Below the pieces are notes generated by a model that did no database searches, was not told the origin of the DNA, and worked only from the letters and a program-made list of their open reading frames with translations. The position numbers and the translations under genes were made by a program. 14,067 nt of DNA from Sulfurivirga caldicuralii. Lineage in GTDB: Bacteria > Pseudomonadota > Gammaproteobacteria > Thiomicrospirales > Thiomicrospiraceae. Shown piece after piece: positions 6,742 through 13,706 of the stretch. Location: positions 1 through 14,067 of the forward strand of contig DQVN01000140.1 of NCBI GenBank assembly GCA_015661715.1, read 5' to 3'. Within the stretch, counting starts at the first letter, position 1, and each line of letters opens with the position of its first letter.

Positions 6742-8811
6742 CTATACCGACAGCTTAGATAAATCGGCAATGCGGTCGAAGGCCCCCTTGATGGTGGCCA
6801 GCAAAGCCAGGCGATTCGCACGCAAGGCTGGCTCCTCAACCATCACCATCACCTGGTCGAAGAAAGCATCCACCGCCGGACGCAGGGTGGCCAGCTGCTC
6901 GATGGCGGCGATAAACTCACCAGCTTGCACCGCTTTCTCCACTTCACCGGCCATGGCCTGCCAGGCGGCCCACAAATCCCGTTCCGCCGCCTGCTGCAAC
7001 AGCTCAGGGTTCACCCGGGTGTCCACCTTACCGGCTTTTTTCAGGATATTGCCAATCCGCTTGTTGGCCGCCGCCAACGCCTCAGCCCCCTCCAGCTCAG
7101 CAAAGCGGCGCACCGCCTCCATGCGCCGGGCAAACTGCACCGGATAGTCAGAGCGCACCGCCCGCACCGCTTCAAACTGCTCCACCTGCGCCCCCTGCTC
7201 CAGATACCAGGTGCGCAGACGGGCATACATGAAGTCCACAATCTCATCCCGCAGGGTGTCGGAATAGTCCACCGCATCATGCTGCTTCAGGCTGGCTTCC
7301 ACCAGTGCCCGCAGATTGAGGTTCAGGTTATTTTCAATCATGATGCGTAGCGCCCCCAACGCCGCCCGCCGCAGGCCGTAGGGATCCTTGTCCCCGGTGG
7401 GTGCCTCCCCAATGCCAAAAATACCGGTGATGGTATCCAGCTTATCGGCAAGCGCCAATGCCTGACTGATGCCGTCCCCTGGCAGCGTATCCGCCGCAAA
7501 GCGGGGCTTGTACTGCTCGTCCAGCGCCTGGGCCACCCGGGGATCTTCCCCCTGCGCCAGGGCATAATAGCGCCCCATAATGCCCTGCAGCTCCGGGAAT
7601 TCCCCCACCATCTCCGTCATTAGATCACACTTGGACAGGTGGGCCGCCCGTTCGCACAGGGCCACCGCCTCGCCCAATTCACGGCCGATTTTAACCGTCA
7701 GGTTCTCCAGTCGATCCACCTTGTCCATCAAGGTGCCCAGTTGACGCTGAAACACCACCTGCTTCAACCGCGGCAGAAAATCTTCCAGCGGCTGCTTACG
7801 ATCCTGATCCCAGAAAAACTTCGCATCCGCCAGACGGGGGCGAATCACCCGTTCATTCCCGTCCCGAACCGCTTCCGGGTTGCGGCTGTCGATATTGGCC
7901 ACAGTGATAAAACGATTCAGCAGCCGCCCCTGGCCATCCACCAGATGGAAATATTTCTGATGCCCTTTCATCGCCGAAATCAGGCACTCCGGGGGCACCT
8001 CAAGGAAGGTCTCATCAAAGCTGCCCATCAGCGCCCGCGGCCATTCCGTCAGCGCGGTGACCTCATCCAACAGATCGCGCTCAACGACCGCCCTGGCGCC
8101 CGCCTCTTCAGCCAACGCCTGCGCCTGCCCAGCGATGCTCACCGCCCGGGTATCGAAATCCGGCTCCACAAACCCTTGCTGCCGCAGGGTGGGCAGATAG
8201 TCTTCGGCGCTGCGCAGCGCAAACCCCTGAGGTGCATGGAAGCGGTGGCCATAGGTTATCCGATCCGCAGCATGCTCCAACAAAGTGGCTGGCACCACCT
8301 CATCACCCAATAACATGACCACCCAATGCACCGGGCGCACAAAGGCCGCCTCCCGCGCGCCCCAACGCATCCGCTTAGGGATGGGCAGGCGATTGAGGGC
8401 CGTCTCCACAATACCCGGCAGCAGTTCGCTGGCCGCTTTCCCCGGCTGATGCATCACATACCCCATCCACACGCCTTTGGGGGTTTCAATTTCAATCAAC
8501 GCATCCGGCGTGACGCCACAGCTACGGGCAAAGCCTTCCAGCGCTTTGGTAGGGGTGCCGTCGGCATCAAAGGCGGCCTGTTTGGCCGGCCCGCGACGCT
8601 CGATCTGGCGATCCTGCTGGCGCGTCTGCAACTGACGCACCAACACCGCCAAACGCCGCGGCGTGGCATAGGCCTCCACTTCATTATGCGCCAGTTCCGC
8701 CTCAGCCAAGCCCTTGATGATTTCATCCCGCAAGGCATCGCGCAGCCGTTTCAGCGCTTTCGGCGGCAGCTCTTCCGTGCCCAGCTCGAATAGAAAATCC
8801 TTACGCTCCAT
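6742..8811 (-). CDS. glyS: Glycyl-tRNA synthetase beta subunit
   Basis: Beta subunit of the alpha2beta2 glycyl-tRNA synthetase, which binds tRNA-Gly while the alpha subunit activates glycine. The 689 residues equal the E. coli length. Recognisable parts include the N-terminus FLFELGTEELPPKALKRL (6-23), ECLISAMKGHQKYF (275-288), RPRLADAKFFWDQD (324-337), the HD-like region EFPELQGIMGRYYA (404-417) with LADKLDTITGIFGIGEAPTG (454-473) and DPYGLRRAALGALRI (476-490), then a helical C-terminus matching the anticodon-binding domain. ATG 8811 shares its A with the TAA of glyQ (TAATG), so translation is coupled and the two subunits are probably made in near-equal amounts. No internal stop or shift was seen. 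Confidence 0.97.
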   Translation of the reverse strand: MERKDFLFELGTEELPPKALKRLRDALRDEIIKGLAEAELAHNEVEAYATPRRLAVLVRQLQTRQQDRQIERRGPAKQAAFDADGTPTKALEGFARSCGVTPDALIEIETPKGVWMGYVMHQPGKAASELLPGIVETALNRLPIPKRMRWGAREAAFVRPVHWVVMLLGDEVVPATLLEHAADRITYGHRFHAPQGFALRSAEDYLPTLRQQGFVEPDFDTRAVSIAGQAQALAEEAGARAVVERDLLDEVTALTEWPRALMGSFDETFLEVPPECLISAMKGHQKYFHLVDGQGRLLNRFITVANIDSRNPEAVRDGNERVIRPRLADAKFFWDQDRKQPLEDFLPRLKQVVFQRQLGTLMDKVDRLENLTVKIGRELGEAVALCERAAHLSKCDLMTEMVGEFPELQGIMGRYYALAQGEDPRVAQALDEQYKPRFAADTLPGDGISQALALADKLDTITGIFGIGEAPTGDKDPYGLRRAALGALRIMIENNLNLNLRALVEASLKQHDAVDYSDTLRDEIVDFMYARLRTWYLEQGAQVEQFEAVRAVRSDYPVQFARRMEAVRRFAELEGAEALAAANKRIGNILKKAGKVDTRVNPELLQQAAERDLWAAWQAMAGEVEKAVQAGEFIAAIEQLATLRPAVDAFFDQVMVMVEEPALRANRLALLATIKGAFDRIADLSKLSV

Positions 8812-9728
8812 TATTTGCCCTCCTTCACCAGCGGGAAACCCAGCGCCTCGCGGCGGTCGTAATAAGCCTGCGCCACCTGACGCGCCATATTGCGCACCCG
8901 TCCGATATACCGTGCCCGCTCGGTGACGCTGATGGCATGGCGAGCATCCAGCAGATTAAAGGTGTGGGACGCCTTGAGCACCTGCTCATAGGCCGGCAGC
9001 GGCAGATCATCATCGATCAGGGCGGTAAATATCCGCTCACACTCATCAAAGTGGCGGAATAAAATCTCCGTGTCGGCCTTCTCGAAGTTATAGGTGGACA
9101 TCTCCACCTCGTTTTGATGGAACACATCCCCATAGGTGACCGGCCCCGCCGGCCCGTCCACCCAGACCAGATCAAACACCGAATCCACCCCCTGCAGATA
9201 CATGGCGATGCGCTCCAACCCATAGGTGATCTCACCGGTAACCGGGCGACACTCCAGCCCGCCCACCTGTTGGAAATAGGTGAACTGGGTCACCTCCATG
9301 CCGTTGAGCCATACCTCCCAGCCCAATCCCCAGGCGCCCAAAGTGGGTGATTCCCAGTTGTCTTCCACAAAACGGATATCATGGATCAAGGGATCAATCC
9401 CCATCATGCTCAGGGAATCGAGATACAACTGCTGAATCTCATCCGGCGAGGGTTTGAGCACCACCTGAAACTGGTAGTAGTGCTGCAGGCGGTTGGGGTT
9501 TTCGCCATAGCGGCCATCAGTGGGGCGGCGACAGGGCTGCACATAGGCCGCTCGCCAGGGTTCCGGCCCCACCGCACGCAGAAAGGTGGCGGGGTGGAAA
9601 GTCCCCGCGCCCATTTCCATGTCATACGGCTGAATGATGACGCAGCCCTGCTGCGCCCAATAATCCTCCAGGGCGTGGATCAGCCCTTGAAAGGTCTTCA
9701 CTTTCGGGTTATCAGTAATACCTGCCAT
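8811..9728 (-). CDS. glyQ: Glycyl-tRNA synthetase alpha subunit
   Basis: Catalytic alpha subunit of glycyl-tRNA synthetase (class II core), forming glycyl-adenylate and charging tRNA-Gly together with GlyS. Highly conserved blocks are present: TFQGLI near the N-terminus, [38 protein letters not shown] (motif 2 region), [52 protein letters not shown] (motif 3 region) and [18 protein letters not shown] 9728 gives 305 residues, close to E. coli (303), and has AAAGGA (9739-9744 on this strand) ten bases upstream. A longer frame from a TTG at 9782 would add 18 residues that look like no GlyQ. It heads the leftward gene run and is separated from the divergent peptidase gene by a short promoter region. 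Confidence 0.97.
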   Translation of the reverse strand: MAGITDNPKVKTFQGLIHALEDYWAQQGCVIIQPYDMEMGAGTFHPATFLRAVGPEPWRAAYVQPCRRPTDGRYGENPNRLQHYYQFQVVLKPSPDEIQQLYLDSLSMMGIDPLIHDIRFVEDNWESPTLGAWGLGWEVWLNGMEVTQFTYFQQVGGLECRPVTGEITYGLERIAMYLQGVDSVFDLVWVDGPAGPVTYGDVFHQNEVEMSTYNFEKADTEILFRHFDECERIFTALIDDDLPLPAYEQVLKASHTFNLLDARHAISVTERARYIGRVRNMARQVAQAYYDRREALGFPLVKEGK

Positions 9729-9807
9729 CTTATCTATGTCCTTTGAACGCTCTGGCGGGCGCACCGGCTTATGGTGCGACAAGCTACAAACAGTACAAAT
9801 GGTGCAA

Positions 9808-9813
9808 ATTATA
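9808..9813 (-). promoter_or_regulatory. Candidate -10 box for the glyQ operon
   Basis: On the minus strand this reads TATAAT, a perfect -10 hexamer, about 80 bases upstream of the glyQ ATG. At 17-18 bp further upstream the -35 position has only weak matches (AAGGGT or CAAGGG). Transcription would begin near 9801. It is the best candidate for driving the glyQ-to-motB run. Confidence 0.4.
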
Positions 9814-9834
9814 CCGGCACGCCTTGCTAAACCC

Positions 9835-9862
9835 TTGTTTTATGTCACAGGGAGATTAAAAT
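9835..9862 (+). promoter_or_regulatory. Candidate promoter for the M23 peptidase-anmK pair
   Basis: TTGTTT (9835-9840) and TAAAAT (9857-9862) are separated by 16 bp; the -10 matches consensus at five of six bases, the -35 at three. The start of transcription near 9869 would lie only seven bases before ATG 9876 but about 28 before ATG 9897. The -35 region sits next to that of the divergent glyQ promoter. Confidence 0.3.
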
Positions 9863-9875
9863 TGAATAATACTTA

Positions 9876-11183
9876 ATGATCATAGCTTGGTACCCAATGC
9901 ATCTACCCCGTCTGCTCTCCCTATCCGCCGTTGCCGGTGTCCTGGCGCTGCTACTGACTTCGTTCAACAGCCAGGCGCAAGGCGAACAGCAACTGGCGCT
10001 GATTCAGCTTCCCCTCCCCCCTCTGGCGACCCCATCCCAAGCACCCACATTGGAGCAAGTCGAATCAACGCCTGCCGCCCAGACCGCCAAGCAGGTGCAG
10101 GCCCGCAAAGGCGATGTATTGGAGACTGTGCTCAAACGCGCCGGGGTTGATGTCAACACCATCTACGCCTTAGCCCAGGCCGACCGCCAAAAACTGCTCA
10201 CCCGCTTTCGTCCTGGTGATGATTTTGCCGTGACCTTTGATGATGCGGGCCGTCCCATTGAAATCATGCGTCACCTCAACCGCACCACCCGCATCGTCGC
10301 CCAACAAGAGAGGGGACGCTGGCAGATCCGCAAGGTGAGCCTGCCGGTAGACATACATATCGCCAGCGCCACCGGCACCATCAGCGACAGCCTGTATCTC
10401 TCCGGCAAGCGTGCCGGACTGTCGGACAAGATCATCATGAACCTGGCCGACCTCTACCAGTGGGACATTGATTTCGCCCGCCAGCTCCGCCCTGGCGACA
10501 CATTCAAAGTCCTGTATGAACAGCGCTACCTCAATGGCGAATTGATCGGTGATGGCCGCATTATTGCCGCAGAAATCCATACCAGCGGTAAAACCTATCG
10601 CGCTTTTCTGCTCACCGACAAGCAGAACGAGACCATCGGCTACTACGATGAAAAAGGGCGCAACCTACGCAAAGCCTTCATGCGCAACCCGGTGGACCAT
10701 GTGCGCATCACCTCCCGCTTTACCCGTAAACGCTGGCACCCCATCCACAAAAAATGGAAAGCCCACCGCGGCGTAGATTATGGCGGCAAAACCGGCACCC
10801 CAGTCCGCGCCACCGGCAATGGCAAAGTCATCTTCAAAGGTTGGAAAGGGGGCTATGGTCGGGTTGTCTTTCTGCAACACGGGCGTAAATACACCACCGT
10901 CTATGCCCATCTGAGCCGTTTTGGCCGCATCAAACAAGGCGGCTATGTCAAACAGGGACAGGTGATCGGTTATATCGGCAGCACTGGCTGGGCCACCGGC
11001 CCCCACCTGCATTACGAATTCCGCATCAACGGCCACCATGTCGACCCCCTAACCGTGCGTTTTCCAGATGCGGGCCCAATGCCCAAAGCCTATCGCGCCC
11101 AATTCAAACAGCGGGCGCAACACCTGTTGGCGGCACTGAAACGTCTGGATGCCGACACCCAGCTGGCCGCCAACTTCGAATAA
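9876..11183 (+). CDS. mepM: MepM-like M23 family metallopeptidase (peptidoglycan DD-endopeptidase)
   Basis: Zinc endopeptidase of the LytM/M23 family, expected to cut peptide cross-links in peptidoglycan from the periplasm, as MepM (YebA, 440 residues) does in E. coli. The 435 residues begin with a signal or anchor helix (about 12-30), then a proline-rich linker, an OapA/LysM-like region (about 73-120), a middle domain with GLSDKIIMNLADLYQWDIDF and RPGDTFKVLYE (181-215), and the catalytic domain. All ligands are present: His298 and Asp301 in HRGVDYGG, His345 in YAHLSRFG, and His377/His379 in GPHLHYEFRINGHHVDP. Neither ATG 9876 nor ATG 9897 has a strong ribosome site; 9897 gives a cleaner signal peptide (MHLPRLLSLSAVAG) and suits the candidate promoter better. 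The stop overlaps the anmK ATG by one base. Confidence 0.93.
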   Translation: MIIAWYPMHLPRLLSLSAVAGVLALLLTSFNSQAQGEQQLALIQLPLPPLATPSQAPTLEQVESTPAAQTAKQVQARKGDVLETVLKRAGVDVNTIYALAQADRQKLLTRFRPGDDFAVTFDDAGRPIEIMRHLNRTTRIVAQQERGRWQIRKVSLPVDIHIASATGTISDSLYLSGKRAGLSDKIIMNLADLYQWDIDFARQLRPGDTFKVLYEQRYLNGELIGDGRIIAAEIHTSGKTYRAFLLTDKQNETIGYYDEKGRNLRKAFMRNPVDHVRITSRFTRKRWHPIHKKWKAHRGVDYGGKTGTPVRATGNGKVIFKGWKGGYGRVVFLQHGRKYTTVYAHLSRFGRIKQGGYVKQGQVIGYIGSTGWATGPHLHYEFRINGHHVDPLTVRFPDAGPMPKAYRAQFKQRAQHLLAALKRLDADTQLAANFE

Positions 11184-12250
11184 TGCGCTTTTTAGGCGTC
11201 TTATCCGGCACCAGCGCCGATGGTATCGACCTGGGCCTGGTGGATTTTACCAACGGCATCGAGCTGATCGCCTTTGATACCGCGCCCTTTCCTCCCCCCT
11301 TGCAGCAGGCGCTACACCGCCTCCCGGGCCCCCAAGCCACCCTGCCTCAACTGAGCGTGCTGCAGGCAGATCTCAACCGCGCCTTTACCGCCGCGATCAA
11401 CGCCTTTCTCAAAAACCATGGCCCCGTCAGCGCCATCGGTTTTCACGGCCAGACCCTATGGCATGCACCGGCACACGGGGCCAGTTGGCAATTGGGCGAT
11501 CCAGCCATCCTGGCCGCTGCCACCGCCACCCCCGTGGTGGCCGGCTTCCGCCAGAGCGACTTGGCCTTAGGCGGCCAGGGCGCTCCCCTGGCCCCCGCTT
11601 TCCACGCCGAACTGTTCGCCCACCAGCCCAAGCCGCTGGCTGTGGTCAATATCGGCGGCCTGGCCAATATCAGCCTGATTGATCAAAGCGTACAGGGCTG
11701 GGACAGCGGCCCCGGCAACGGCATCATGGATGAAATCGCCCAACGCTGGTTCAATCAGCCCTACGACAAGAATGGCCAGATCGCCGCCCAGGGCAGCGTC
11801 AATGACGCCCTACTGGCCACCTTGCTGCAGCATCCCTATTTCCACTTGCCCCCACCCAAAAGCTGTGGGCGTGAACAGTTCAACCTCCACTGGCTGCTGA
11901 AGCAAATTGAGCAGCCCCCCGCACCCCAGGACCTTCTGACCACCGCCTGCGCCCTCACCGCCGCGACCATCGCCCATGACCTGGTCAAAGCCAACCCCAA
12001 AACGGTTATTTTCTGCGGCGGTGGGGCCTACAACCCCACCCTCATCCAACACATACAGCACTTCTACCGCCAGTTTGGCGGCCGCCAACAAACCACCTTT
12101 ACCCATTCAAACCCCGCCCCGCCTGAAGCCATTGAAGCCATGCTCTTCGCCTGGCTGGGCAAAAAACGCTGGTGCAACGAACCTGTGGACTACACCCCCA
12201 TCACCGGCGCCACCCGCCCCGGCCTCTACGGCACAATCTGGCACGCCTGA
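11183..12250 (+). CDS. anmK: Anhydro-N-acetylmuramic acid kinase
   Basis: Cytoplasmic kinase that opens and phosphorylates 1,6-anhydro-MurNAc to MurNAc-6-phosphate, feeding cell-wall sugars back into metabolism. The 355 residues show the ATP-binding loop LSGTSADGID (7-16), GFHGQT (86-91), APLAPAFHAELF (134-145), NIGGLANIS (156-164), WDSGPGN with the likely catalytic base Asp174, the phosphate-binding CGGGAYN (278-284), and the C-terminal PITGATRPGLYG (339-350). The family usually has SGTSMDG, with Ala here for Met. Translation is coupled to the upstream peptidase through TAATG. An M23 peptidase beside anmK is also found in Pseudomonas, so the pair links wall hydrolysis to turnover-product recycling. 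No clear intrinsic terminator follows. Confidence 0.95.
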   Translation: MRFLGVLSGTSADGIDLGLVDFTNGIELIAFDTAPFPPPLQQALHRLPGPQATLPQLSVLQADLNRAFTAAINAFLKNHGPVSAIGFHGQTLWHAPAHGASWQLGDPAILAAATATPVVAGFRQSDLALGGQGAPLAPAFHAELFAHQPKPLAVVNIGGLANISLIDQSVQGWDSGPGNGIMDEIAQRWFNQPYDKNGQIAAQGSVNDALLATLLQHPYFHLPPPKSCGREQFNLHWLLKQIEQPPAPQDLLTTACALTAATIAHDLVKANPKTVIFCGGGAYNPTLIQHIQHFYRQFGGRQQTTFTHSNPAPPEAIEAMLFAWLGKKRWCNEPVDYTPITGATRPGLYGTIWHA

Positions 12251-12357
12251 GGAAAAAGGCTTTCTTAACATCCGTTTTTTCATACCTTCAGCGTCTCTGC
12301 CTACGCTTCTACAAAGGAAACGAAATTAAAATTTATAGGCACAATAAATAAGTTTTA

Positions 12358-12382
12358 TTGACAGGGGGGTAACCCATAGAAT
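12358..12382 (+). promoter_or_regulatory. Candidate promoter with a six-G spacer run, upstream of the outer-membrane protein gene
   Basis: A perfect TTGACA (12358-12363) is followed by six G (12364-12369), TAACCCA and TAGAAT (12377-12382). The spacing is 13 bp, too short for good sigma-70 use; three or four more G would bring it to 16-17 bp. No other hexamer at normal spacing fits better. The surrounding gap 12251-12422 is AT-rich and holds no gene I can support. Confidence 0.3.
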
Positions 12383-12422
12383 TGGAAAAGGTTTTATCTT
12401 GACAGCAAAAGAAAGGAAAAGG

Positions 12423-13037
12423 ATGATGCGACTTCTAAAAACCACAACCCTGTCCGCTACACTACTCTCCGCTGCTCTAGCCAGCTCCACAACGCTTGCT
12501 CAACAAACCAACAACCTATATGGCGGCGTACAAATTATCGCTACCCATACCAGCTATTCATCCAATCATCTTATAAAAAGCGTTGACCTGCCCATTTTAG
12601 TGGGCAAATTGGGATATCAGTTCAACCAAAACTTTGCCATGGAAGCACGCCTTGGATTTGGCATTGATTCAGCGACAAAAAACGATTTTCGCTCTCAAGG
12701 ATATTACATTGATAAATTTGATGGTAAAGTCGATAATTTGCTAGGCCTTTATGGTGTAGCTAAAACAGATGAAATTGGCCATAATCTTAAATTTTTTGGT
12801 CTACTTGGTCTCACCCGGGTTAGTGTTAGTTCAAGTACAACTATTTTATATGGAAGAAGTTACACTATCTCTAGATCTGAAACCGACACCAGCTTAAGCT
12901 TTGGCGGCGGTATTGAATACAGCCTCAGTCCTAAAGCCGCCATCACTCTGGAGTATGCTTCCTATATGCGTGGTAGCACAAACGGCAGTGACTACGACAC
13001 CACAGGGTTTGCCATTGGCCTTCAGTCTCAATTTTGA
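12423..13037 (+). CDS. Small outer-membrane beta-barrel protein (OmpA/OmpW-type barrel fold)
   Basis: Probable outer-membrane protein of 204 residues; no specific function can be assigned. A signal peptide is clear: MMRLLKTTTLSATLLSAALA, then ASSTTLAQQ with a likely cleavage after LAQ or ALA. The rest alternates polar and hydrophobic residues in short strands, for example FAMEARLGFGI, LKFFGLLGLTRVSV, LSFGGGIEYSL and AITLEYASYM, and ends in FAIGLQSQF with the terminal Phe used for barrel assembly. This fits an eight-strand barrel of the OMP_b-brl type. AAAGGA at 12412-12417 supports ATG 12423 (or 12426); a TTG at 12399 is upstream of that site and unlikely. The gene is much richer in A+T than its left neighbours (hand count: 20 and 21 G+C in the lines at 12661 and 12781, of 60 each). 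Confidence 0.75.
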   Translation: MMRLLKTTTLSATLLSAALASSTTLAQQTNNLYGGVQIIATHTSYSSNHLIKSVDLPILVGKLGYQFNQNFAMEARLGFGIDSATKNDFRSQGYYIDKFDGKVDNLLGLYGVAKTDEIGHNLKFFGLLGLTRVSVSSSTTILYGRSYTISRSETDTSLSFGGGIEYSLSPKAAITLEYASYMRGSTNGSDYDTTGFAIGLQSQF

Positions 13038-13045
13038 TCTTTTCC

Positions 13046-13063
13046 GCCCGGAATTTGCCGGGC
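13046..13063 (+). terminator. Hairpin between the barrel and lipoprotein genes, no T-run
   Basis: GCCCGG (13046-13051) pairs with CCGGGC (13058-13063) around a six-base loop, eight bases after the barrel gene stop. No T-run follows, so it may only weaken or pause transcription, or protect the 3' end, rather than end the transcript fully. Confidence 0.35.
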
Positions 13064-13080
13064 TGCGCTCATTCCACCAA

Positions 13081-13085
13081 AGGAG
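13081..13085 (+). promoter_or_regulatory. Ribosome binding site that fixes the lipoprotein GTG start
   Basis: AGGAG lies eight bases before GTG 13094. It decides between that start and an in-frame ATG at 13034, which lies inside the previous gene and would put 20 extra residues before the signal peptide. Confidence 0.75.
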
Positions 13086-13093
13086 ACACAACT

Positions 13094-13567
13094 GTGCAGG
13101 GCAAATATTTACTGACACTGCTGACGATTGCATTTGTAACACTTAGCGGTTGCGCCTCTATCCCCAAGGAAACCAACCATGATAAAGTCGCCCATATTAA
13201 GGGCTTCCCACCGCCAGAAAAGGGTAAAGCGGGTGTCTATATTTTCCGCGATGGTATTTTTGGCAGCGCCTTGAAAAAAGATTTATGGATTGATGGAAAA
13301 TGTATTGGTGAAAGCGCATCCAATACATTTTTCTACATCCAAGTACAAGGAAATAGGGAGCATACCATTACCACCGAATCCGAATTCTCACCGAATAGCC
13401 TGACCATCAAAACCGATGCGGGCAAAAACTATTTCATCCGCCAATATATCAAAATGGGCGTTTTTGTTGGCGGCGCAGACCTTGAGTTAGTGGCTCCAAA
13501 TGAAGCCAAACCCATTATTCAAAAACTGGATCTGGCAAAACCGGGCATTTGCTCTTCGACACCATAA
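13094..13567 (+). CDS. DUF2846-like lipoprotein
   Basis: Predicted lipoprotein of 157 residues. The signal peptide MQGKYLLTLLTIAFVTLSGC ends in lipobox LSGC with Cys20 as the lipid-modified residue; Ala-Ser after it fits outer-membrane sorting. The mature part resembles DUF2846: KAGVYIFRDGIFGSALKKD near residues 50-68, then LWIDGKCIGE, a Tyr/Phe-rich strand, HTITTESEFSPNSLTIKTDAGK and NYFIRQYIKMGVFVGG, then a closing strand before a helix-like end. The function of the domain is unknown. Start GTG 13094 has a strong ribosome site. It lies 56 bases after the barrel gene, on the same strand, so both may be made together as surface proteins. Base composition is intermediate between the barrel gene and the G+C-rich left part. 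Confidence 0.8.
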   Translation: MQGKYLLTLLTIAFVTLSGCASIPKETNHDKVAHIKGFPPPEKGKAGVYIFRDGIFGSALKKDLWIDGKCIGESASNTFFYIQVQGNREHTITTESEFSPNSLTIKTDAGKNYFIRQYIKMGVFVGGADLELVAPNEAKPIIQKLDLAKPGICSSTP

Positions 13568-13579
13568 GGCAGGCCTTAT
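13564..13579 (+). repeat. Perfect inverted repeat at the end of the lipoprotein gene
   Basis: ATAAGGC (13564-13570) and GCCTTAT (13573-13579) are perfect complements around AG and include the stop codon. It could form a short hairpin at the 3' end, but no T-run follows. A second weak pairing, AAGCCG (13595-13600) with CGGCTT (13616-13621), lies downstream. Confidence 0.35.
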
Positions 13580-13706
13580 CACTCTCTATCACCAAAGCCG
13601 TAATCTCACCCACCCCGGCTTAATGCACAAGCTGGATTGATATTGCAAAGCCCCAGACCTATGGACACTGCATGGCGCCAATCCATACCCTTCCTATAAC
13701 AGAATC

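Noticed and set aside
7639..8313. 224-codon open frame opposite glyS
   Set aside because: Antisense shadow of a conserved full-length synthetase gene.
9729..9782. Longer GlyQ starting at TTG 9782
   Set aside because: The extra 18 residues match no GlyQ, and ATG 9728 has its own ribosome site.
12251..12281. Intrinsic terminator after anmK
   Set aside because: Only a weak A/T pairing between an A-run and a T-run is possible; there is no G-C stem.
13641..13706. N-terminal part of the Rpn-like protein upstream of TTG 13707
   Set aside because: The frame is open, but the residues show none of the expected N-terminal motif.
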